A DNA stretch of 64,000 bases from Aurelia coerulea (lineage: Eukaryota > Cnidaria > Scyphozoa > Semaeostomeae > Ulmaridae): contig CM076954.1 in assembly GCA_039566865.1 (NCBI GenBank), positions 16,640,001 to 16,704,000 of the forward strand, written 5' to 3'. The notes under the pieces are model-generated. The model was not told where the DNA came from, made no database searches, and saw nothing but the letters and a program-made list of their open reading frames with translations. Of this stretch, positions 57,761-64,000 are shown in pieces. Each line of letters starts with the position of its first letter. Position 1 is the stretch's first letter. A program made the position numbers and the translations under genes.

Positions 57761-58668
57761 ACTACTAGAACGCCTTTCGATACAACAGGCCAAACTCCAC
57801 TCGAGAAACAAATCCCTTGCTTCTATGAATCGAATATCCTGGCACGCGATTCGAGAGAGCTTTTCCCATGGCATGGTTCTTGCAAAGTTAATGGTTCTTG
57901 TTATGATAACGTGTCGGGTCTTTGAAGACTTCATATTCGTTGACGTATGATATAGTATCATGCTAGGGTGCTAACAGATCAGTGTGTTTGCGGCACAATT
58001 GGAATTCACTACGTCATTGCCCAAGTAATCTCCTTCGCAAAAAGCCAGAAACGACAGCGGGGACAATCATTCAATTTTGATTTGATTGAACGAGGCCTGA
58101 TGTGGTCTTGTGTGAAAAATCTCTTTCTGAAAGTAAAAATCACAAGGAAACTTAAAAAAGCCCTCTACCTCACCTTAAAGCACAATGTAATATTTTTTCA
58201 GGATTTTTTTAACAAGATTTTCAAATACGTGGCTTATTTCAAACTGTCACTACAAGCGATTTTGAATATGCTTCAAAGTCTTTAAATGCTGAAACGCGTA
58301 ATATTAGTATATTAGAACTCTTGGTTTCTTGATTCTTTGAAGCAAAATATAAATCATTGCGTCTTGGGGCGCAGACCTTTCCTCGCAGCTAGTCTTTTTT
58401 CCTTACATTGACCCAGCGTCTCCTCCACTTCGTTATTACCTCGTTGGTCCTTTCTTTTCCAGCAACTATTCGATGAACGCTGGTACTTCATACGCCAGTA
58501 CTTATTGCATTGGACTCTTTTTTCAAGTTAACGTTCGCACTCTCTACCGCAACTTGCGTTCAAAAGTGCGAGCAGGGAGACCAAAAACCACACTATGGGG
58601 GACACGTGAAATAACGGCCAACAAAGAATAGTGGACATTTTCCAATCTGCGCGGATAAATCTCATATC

Positions 58669-58728
58669 CAAACCTCGTCCCCAGGGCCTTGTCCAAATAT
58701 GACAAAAAGGCCTGAGGACGAGGTTGTT
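58669..58728. mobile_element. Mini-MITE (AACCTCGTCC ends), right arm
   Basis: Mirror of 46283-46342. Confidence 0.55.
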
Positions 58729-58792
58729 CATATTTTTGTTGTAAATCTAAAAAGCTGTCAACGTGCAAAGGCAATCCAGTTGTTCTAAGTGC

Positions 58793-59289
58793 AGAGGCTG
58801 AACAAGAAAGACTTACTTGGTCGCCAATGGAAACGATAACAGGATAATGTATGTCACTCCAGACATAGAATACAATAGCTTGCTGTTGTCAGCTCTCCCG
58901 CAGTGCGATTGTTTATCGGCTATCGGCTGTGACTGTATCAACGTGGATGAACTATCGGATTGCGCGCCAAACCTTGGCCAAGCATGTTTGGAAGATATAG
59001 ATGAATGCCACTATGATACAGCACACAGAAAGGATCAGATCTATTTGACACATTTAAAGCTATAGTTGTGCTTGCTAATCACTGTATTTGGGGACATTGT
59101 AATTTGTACATCGATAACTTGGCATGTTTACGACATTTGGAATGCACGATTGAGAGAAGCGGGAAGGAAAAGGAGTGGTTTGGCGCTAAAATCATAGCTG
59201 CAGAAAATCGTGGTTGGCTCTATCAAGCGCCGCAAATACTGGTAAAGACAACTAGGACGGTAAGTCAACGCATTTTAGAGCTTGTGTAA
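58793..59289 (+). other. Putative gene exons in the right arm
   Basis: One frame reads YLVANGNDNRIMYVTPD, EYNSLLLSALPQ, then a Cys-rich run (CDCLSAIGCDCINVDELSDC) to a stop at 59065. A second frame (WGHCNLYIDNLACLRHLEC, RGWLYQAPQILVKTTRT) ends at a consensus donor ACG|GTAAGTCAA at 59259. The two arms differ here by one residue (Asn/Asp). Possibly exons of a host gene caught in the duplication; identity unknown. Confidence 0.3.
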
Positions 59290-59883
59290 AGACAAAACTG
59301 GCTTTTTGATGGATAGCAAATGAATGGCAAACTGTTCAAAGTTTAAATTTTCAGTCTACAGCCATGTCCATTTTTTTACTTACTAACTTCAGTTTCATTC
59401 AATAACATACGATGTGATACTGGTTGCTAGCTAAAACATAGATTATTAATTCAGAAGGAACGTTTCTAACTTGCTCAGAACAGAAGCACATTTATCGCAC
59501 CACATGGCAAGAGCCTCGATTTTTGCGCCAAAATTTTTGTTTAGATTTTGCAACATATCAGCATGTTGTCGGCTCTTTGATAGGTTTTGAATAATCCATC
59601 AGTATTTATTTTTTTGTTTGGACTGATTAGGTGATTGACAACTAGCTTATTTTTGACATGACTGCAGGCGGTAATATAAAAAAACCACAGGATAACCTGA
59701 GCTGTCATCAGGGATTAACACTATCCATGATGTCTCTTAGAAAATCGGTCCATACGCTTCCCTGATTGGCTAAAGGGCAATACACTGTGTATATGTAGCA
59801 ATGCTGTGTACACAGCTTCTATGCTGCGTAGTCTGTGTGTTCATTCTGGTTATGGGATGGAGAGTCTGGTTTAGATATGGATC

Positions 59884-60664
59884 GTGTTTTTCATTCTTAC
59901 TGACTGACATCAAAGCCCCTTCTTAGATTACAAAGTGGACTTTGTAATCAAAAATGAAACTAAACGCATCGGGCCATGCCCTTTGTTAGTAGACAGTAGT
60001 GAAAATAGCAAGTATTTTTTAGGTCGAACGCAGCGATCTGTAACCTCTGTGATGGCACATGAAAGCAATTTAGTTGGGTACCATTGAAGCTGTGAGGCAC
60101 AGCAACAATACAACGGTTGGTAACTGATTGCATTTTTGACATTTTCAACTGGTTCGCAGAATGCGTTCTTTGTTCGTGAGTCAAATTGGACATTGATCGA
60201 AACTGTGTCACAACGTTTCATTCAGAATTTTCGTTGATCATATGACATCAAGAATAATTAGTGCAAATGGTTTGTTTTCCTGGTGCTCTGCCAAAAAAGT
60301 CTCAGCAAATGCAGTGATCTGATGGTGCGGAGGCACAGCAACAATACAGCAGTGGGCAACTGATGGCATTCTTGGCATTCTTAGCTGGTTCGCGGAATGC
60401 GTCCTTGGTTCGTGAGTGAGAGAGTTAGGGCCTTAGTGCGTTACACAACTCCACTCCTATATGTACTCATTTTACTTCGTACATAATTAAAGGGGCCCAT
60501 TAGCCATGTACGAAGAACGCTGGTGCGTGACAAAGTTTAAAACAGCTTAGGGAAAAAGCTTCCAAACAACCATTTGCAATTAATTAAATGGTTTGTTTGC
60601 GTGGCCCAGTGCTAGCGAAATGCTTTTTTAACTGAAGTTGTGCGATGGTGTGGAGGTGCAGCAA
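59884..60664. repeat. Right flank with ~100-bp imperfect duplication
   Basis: GAGGCACAGCAACAATACA..CTGGTTCGC.GAATGCGT occurs at about 60093-60180 and again at 60331-60420. A further remnant (GTGGAGGTGCAGCAATAA) lies at 60648. No coding sequence. Confidence 0.5.
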
Positions 60665-60785
60665 TAAGTTTTGAAAATTTTTCTTGAATTCTTGAAAAAG
60701 AAGAAAAACACTCTAATTCTGAAAATATCGAAGATTTCAGAAAATTCCAACGGTAGAATTATAGAGAATTAGCTAAAGTTTCTGA
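60665..60785. mobile_element. Fragment of the 36875-type Mutator-like MITE
   Basis: TTTTCTTGAATTCTTGAAAA..GAAAAACACTCTAATTCTGAAAATAT and AACGGTAGAATTATAGAGAA match 37205-37330 closely. It interrupts the LTR that follows. Confidence 0.7.
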
Positions 60786-60897
60786 AGAGTCCACAAATAG
60801 ACAAAGAGTAACACACACATATAAAGACGTGCTTCTGTCACTTCAGTGTTACATCACAATAACCTCATAATCAAACAGCCTCGTTTAGAACATTACA
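60786..60897 (-). mobile_element. Truncated 3' LTR of the gypsy element
   Basis: On the minus strand it begins TGTAATGTTCTAAACGAGGC right after the polypurine tract, as LTRs do (TG start). It is lost after about 112 nt where the MITE fragment begins. Confidence 0.65.
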
Positions 60898-60907
60898 TTC
60901 CTCCCCT
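60898..60907 (-). other. Polypurine tract of the gypsy element
   Basis: AGGGGAGGAA immediately before the TG that starts the LTR; the expected plus-strand primer site for reverse transcription. Confidence 0.75.
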
Positions 60908-60988
60908 AATTAACAAAACAAAACATAACATAACATAATTGATAAAGTACACATAACATGGTTCTATTGTGTCTGTTGCATTGTTAGA

Positions 60989-63900
60989 TTAAAACTCAGT
61001 CTGAAAGTTTTCATCTCTGTATCTAGCAGGAGCTTGTCTTATTCTCACCGGTCTCTCTATTGGCACTTCATTTGGTGGAATGACATTTTCTTCTCTTTCA
61101 TCAGTGTCAGGTGAAAGTGGCTGTGTGGTATAATCTCCTTCGCACCTTGACTTGTTCTCCTCCAGCCTTTGTAGCTTCTTGAAAAATGTAATATGTCTTG
61201 TGATGGTTCTTGTGGCATTTCTGGCTGTAACTAAACTGCCTTTCCTCTTCACAACAATCATCGGCTCGCTGTTGAAAGGTGTGGTTTTCTTGTTGAGCTT
61301 CGCTTGTCGACACAGAACTGTGTCCCCTACTTTAATATCTAGTTCTTTTACATAACTCTTGCTGTCTGCGTTCTGCTTCATTGTTTCTTTGCTCCTAGCA
61401 TCCTTTGTACGCACCTCTCTGTCATAAAGCAATATTTTCTTACTGGTAGGTACTGGAAGACGCGTCTTGTACCTTCGTCCATTGAAAAGGAGACTGGCTG
61501 GAGAATGCTTTGTCATTGTGTGTGGAGTAGCTCTGTAGGCCCTCAGGTATTTCTGTAATTCCTGTCTCCAGTTTAGACGCTCTTCTGTGGAGGAGCGAAT
61601 GATTTTTCCTAGGTTTTTCATAAAATTTTCGGCCATACCATTCGCCCATGGTGCATATGGTATTTTCTTTTTGTGCTCAAAACCCATATATCTTGCATAC
61701 GATTTGAATTCCTCACTGCTATATGGTGGCCCATTGTCACTTCCTATTTCATCTGGGATTCCTAATGTTGAGAGAATTTTGTCCATTGCTGGTATGACTG
61801 CTGTACCAGAAGTTGAACGCACGATTTCGACCATAGGAAATCTGGAGTACAGGCATTGTACAACCAGCAGGTATTCACCAGTGTCTAATGGACCATATAG
61901 GTCTGTTGCAAGTTTAGACCATGGTTCTGTGGGTAGTTCTGTTGGCTTGAGTGGCTCTTGCTGATGAATATCTGTATTTGCCTGGCATGCCATGCATTGT
62001 GCAATTTCTGTTTCAACCATCTTATCTAATCCCGGAAACCACAAATGCATGCGTAAGTATTGCTTTGTTCTCACAACCCCTTGATGTCCCTCATGAGCAA
62101 GGGTTGTCACAGACTGCCAAAGGCGGGCAGGAACAACAATTCTGCAACCTCTGAGCACTAGGCCATCCACTACTGATAGCTCTGGAAATATATGTGCATA
62201 TGAAGCCAATTTCCCTTTCTGTTCTTTGCTGATGTATTCCTGTGAGATCATTTCTTTGAGAACTGTCAATGTTTCATCCTCTAGTGTAGCTTTTAACATG
62301 TGTTCTTTTGTTACAGCCTTGGGAAGGTTGGCTCGGATAACTGCATCAATGTATAGCATATCCTCTTCTATGGATTTCTTTGTTACGGTACACACATCAG
62401 CTAAGACAACTGGATGCCAGGAAAGATAATCAGCTGGATTTGTCTTCCCCGGCTCGTGAATTAGTGTGTAGCTATAATCTTGCAGCTTTAACTTGTCCCG
62501 CAGGATTCGTGCCGGAAGTTCTGCCTTGTACTGGTTGTACAAGGGTAACAGAGGCTTGTGATATGTGCTTGCAATGAAATGTTGAAGGCCATGTAGATAG
62601 ATATGGTTTCTCTGCATGGCGAATGCTAGTGCAGCACTCTCAATTTCAATTTGTGAGTAGCGACTCTCAGTGTCTGTTGTCGCTCTGCTGTCGTATCTGA
62701 TTACTTTGTATTGTTGTGTTTGGGGCTCAAGTTGTGTCAAGATGCTAGAAAGGCCATACTTGGAGCCATCTACAATGAGCTTTGTTTCTCGTGTTGGGTC
62801 AAAGTATGCCATTGTGGTGTCTTGTGAGAGAGCCTCTTTAATTGACTGAAAAGCCTTTTGACAATCATTGGTGCAGTTGAAAGTAACATTCTTTCTAGTG
62901 AGCAACCGCAAAGGGGTTGTAAGAGCAGAGTAGTTGCGAATAAAATGAGCACTGAAATTAGCCATTCCCAAGAAGGATCGAACTTCAGCTGCAGATGCGG
63001 GTGGTTGGGCATCATGCAGAGCCTGTACTTTGTCAGGTGATGGTGACATTCCTGCTGATGAGAAAGTCATGCCAAAAAACTTGATTTCTGGTTGGTTAAA
63101 ACTGCACTTTGACATTCCAAGTGTTAGACCGCAGTCATCAAGGCGCTGTAATACTTGCATAAGTGCTCGATCATGTTCTTTCTGAGATTTTCCAAACACG
63201 ATAATGTCATCATAGATGTTTTCAACATGTTCAATATCCACCAGCGTTTGACGAATTTCCTCATTGAAAATCTCAGCAGCTGAATTGGTGCCAAAATTTA
63301 ACCTTTTGAAACGCCTCAGGCCTTGATGGGTGTAGAACGTTGTCATGTATCTGCTTTCTGGGCTCAGCTCGAACTGCATGTAGCCTTGACGCATGTCTAG
63401 TTTTGTGAAATGCTTTGCTCCATTTAATTTGTATCGCAGTTCTTCCAATGTGGGGATGACATGACGTGTGCGCCGGATGGCAGTGTTAGCTGTGGTCATA
63501 TCAAGGCTCATTCGCAACTGGGATGGATCAGCTTTTGGTGTCAACATGACATTTGAAACCCACTCTGTTGGTCCATACACTGGCTCGATGATGTCTGCAT
63601 CTTCCAATTCTTTGAGAATGGCTTCAAATTGCTCCCTCTTTGCAAAGGGTATTCGTCGCTGTGGTTGAATTTTTGGAGGTACTGACTTGTCCACGGACAA
63701 CTTCACAACTCTGTATCGATGTTTGCCAATACCTTCAAACACCCCAGGGTACTGATCAACGATGGCCTTAACTCTGTCTGTTGCATCTTGCTTATGTTTG
63801 TAGATATTGTCCAGCTGCTGTTCGGAAGACTTTTTAGAGGTGAGATGCTCTGCCATAGCTGAATATGACATGTATTGAGTGACGTGAGTGGTGGCCTTGG

Positions 63901-64000
63901 CACTCTTGTTTCCCTGTTTTCTTTCCTGCAGCACATGAAGCATGTCTTGCATGTCTGCGGTTAATTCTTTCACAGTGATGCTAAGCAGACTCAGATCAAA
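60989..64000 (-). CDS. Ty3/gypsy pol polyprotein (partial, runs off the window)
   Basis: About 1,000 codons open to the window edge with no start codon required; gag and protease would lie outside. In order, numbered from 63973: reverse transcriptase (LDMRQGY with Asp193; IYDDII with Asp255-Asp256, the Ile-x-Asp-Asp variant), RNase H (VDGSKYGL, Asp402), integrase zinc finger (His627, His630, Cys660, Cys663), integrase catalytic core (Asp691, Asp746, Glu782 in WANGMAENF) and a basic C-terminal tail. Closest in style to the K02A2.6-like gypsy proteins frequent in aquatic metazoans. Oddities: the RNase H TDHKPL motif reads STYHKPL (Tyr471 for Asp), and the usual ADxLSR reads ADYLSW, so RNase H is probably impaired although the frame is intact. 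Confidence 0.92.
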   Translation of the reverse strand, partial: FDLSLLSITVKELTADMQDMLHVLQERKQGNKSAKATTHVTQYMSYSAMAEHLTSKKSSEQQLDNIYKHKQDATDRVKAIVDQYPGVFEGIGKHRYRVVKLSVDKSVPPKIQPQRRIPFAKREQFEAILKELEDADIIEPVYGPTEWVSNVMLTPKADPSQLRMSLDMTTANTAIRRTRHVIPTLEELRYKLNGAKHFTKLDMRQGYMQFELSPESRYMTTFYTHQGLRRFKRLNFGTNSAAEIFNEEIRQTLVDIEHVENIYDDIIVFGKSQKEHDRALMQVLQRLDDCGLTLGMSKCSFNQPEIKFFGMTFSSAGMSPSPDKVQALHDAQPPASAAEVRSFLGMANFSAHFIRNYSALTTPLRLLTRKNVTFNCTNDCQKAFQSIKEALSQDTTMAYFDPTRETKLIVDGSKYGLSSILTQLEPQTQQYKVIRYDSRATTDTESRYSQIEIESAALAFAMQRNHIYLHGLQHFIASTYHKPLLPLYNQYKAELPARILRDKLKLQDYSYTLIHEPGKTNPADYLSWHPVVLADVCTVTKKSIEEDMLYIDAVIRANLPKAVTKEHMLKATLEDETLTVLKEMISQEYISKEQKGKLASYAHIFPELSVVDGLVLRGCRIVVPARLWQSVTTLAHEGHQGVVRTKQYLRMHLWFPGLDKMVETEIAQCMACQANTDIHQQEPLKPTELPTEPWSKLATDLYGPLDTGEYLLVVQCLYSRFPMVEIVRSTSGTAVIPAMDKILSTLGIPDEIGSDNGPPYSSEEFKSYARYMGFEHKKKIPYAPWANGMAENFMKNLGKIIRSSTEERLNWRQELQKYLRAYRATPHTMTKHSPASLLFNGRRYKTRLPVPTSKKILLYDREVRTKDARSKETMKQNADSKSYVKELDIKVGDTVLCRQAKLNKKTTPFNSEPMIVVKRKGSLVTARNATRTITRHITFFKKLQRLEENKSRCEGDYTTQPLSPDTDEREENVIPPNEVPIERPVRIRQAPARYRDENFQTEF

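Larger units (their letters stand above)
45129..59883. repeat. 14.8-kb palindrome with satellite core
   Basis: The left arm (45129-47893) is matched base for base by the reverse complement of the right arm (57120-59883). By eye I counted about eight single-base differences, for example near 45262, 45288, 45345, 45555, 46205, 46628 and 47808. The inner ends are arrays of the same 166-bp satellite in opposite orientations. The outer junction is GATATGGAT on the inside with unrelated flanks and no TSD. Either an inverted segmental duplication, a giant fold-back element, or an assembly join of two haplotypes. Confidence 0.85.

Noticed and set aside
57968..58285. 105-codon plus-strand frame in the palindrome arm
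   Set aside because: Shorter in the other arm because of surrounding context, with no known motif; too little support to call a gene.

Overview
The window looks like metazoan nuclear DNA, most probably cnidarian and perhaps anthozoan. It is AT-rich, its genes are broken into short exons by introns, it holds paralogous nicotinic-type Cys-loop receptor genes and a Ty3/gypsy retrotransposon, and it is packed with non-autonomous transposons and 5'-truncated LINE fragments. The species assignment is inference. No bacterial, organellar or CRISPR features, and no tRNA or rRNA genes, were seen.

Host genes. Two divergently oriented Cys-loop (nicotinic acetylcholine receptor-like) genes occupy the left 28 kb. 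The minus-strand gene can be assembled from four exons (7145 to 2461). The plus-strand paralogue has at least four exons (about 20171 to 28434) plus an unlocated 5' start. Their exons correspond one to one, with the same intron phases, including a 45-nt exon and a 107-nt exon, which argues for an old duplication. Further right, two minus-strand first exons (32389-32769 and 35973-36356) encode paralogous secreted proteins with a signal peptide and a PAN/apple-like cysteine module. Their downstream exons were not found.

Mobile DNA. Between and inside these genes I could delimit many elements by inverted termini and target-site duplications (TSDs). They include a fold-back family with 9-10 bp TSDs, a second Mutator-like family with 9-bp TSDs, TA-flanked mariner-like elements, TTAA-flanked elements, a TAA-flanked Harbinger-like element, an 8-bp-TSD hAT-like element, and a 1.7-kb element carrying a ~124-bp minisatellite. 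The most telling site is intron 1 of the plus-strand receptor gene. There a fold-back element inserted exactly at the 3' splice site of the 45-nt exon and duplicated it, and that element itself contains two further nested insertions with intact TSDs.

The region from 45129 to 59883 is a 14.8-kb imperfect palindrome. Two ~2.76-kb arms, over 99% identical by eye, face each other across a core with ~6 monomers of a 166-bp satellite on the left, a ~0.9-kb LINE-derived spacer, and ~44 monomers in opposite orientation on the right. The right array shows 830-bp (5-monomer) higher-order periodicity. Each arm also holds possible gene-exon sequence and nested MITE and LINE fragments.

The right end (60786-64000) is the 3' part of a minus-strand Ty3/gypsy element: a long pol reading frame (reverse transcriptase, RNase H, integrase) running off the window edge, a polypurine tract and a truncated 3' LTR.
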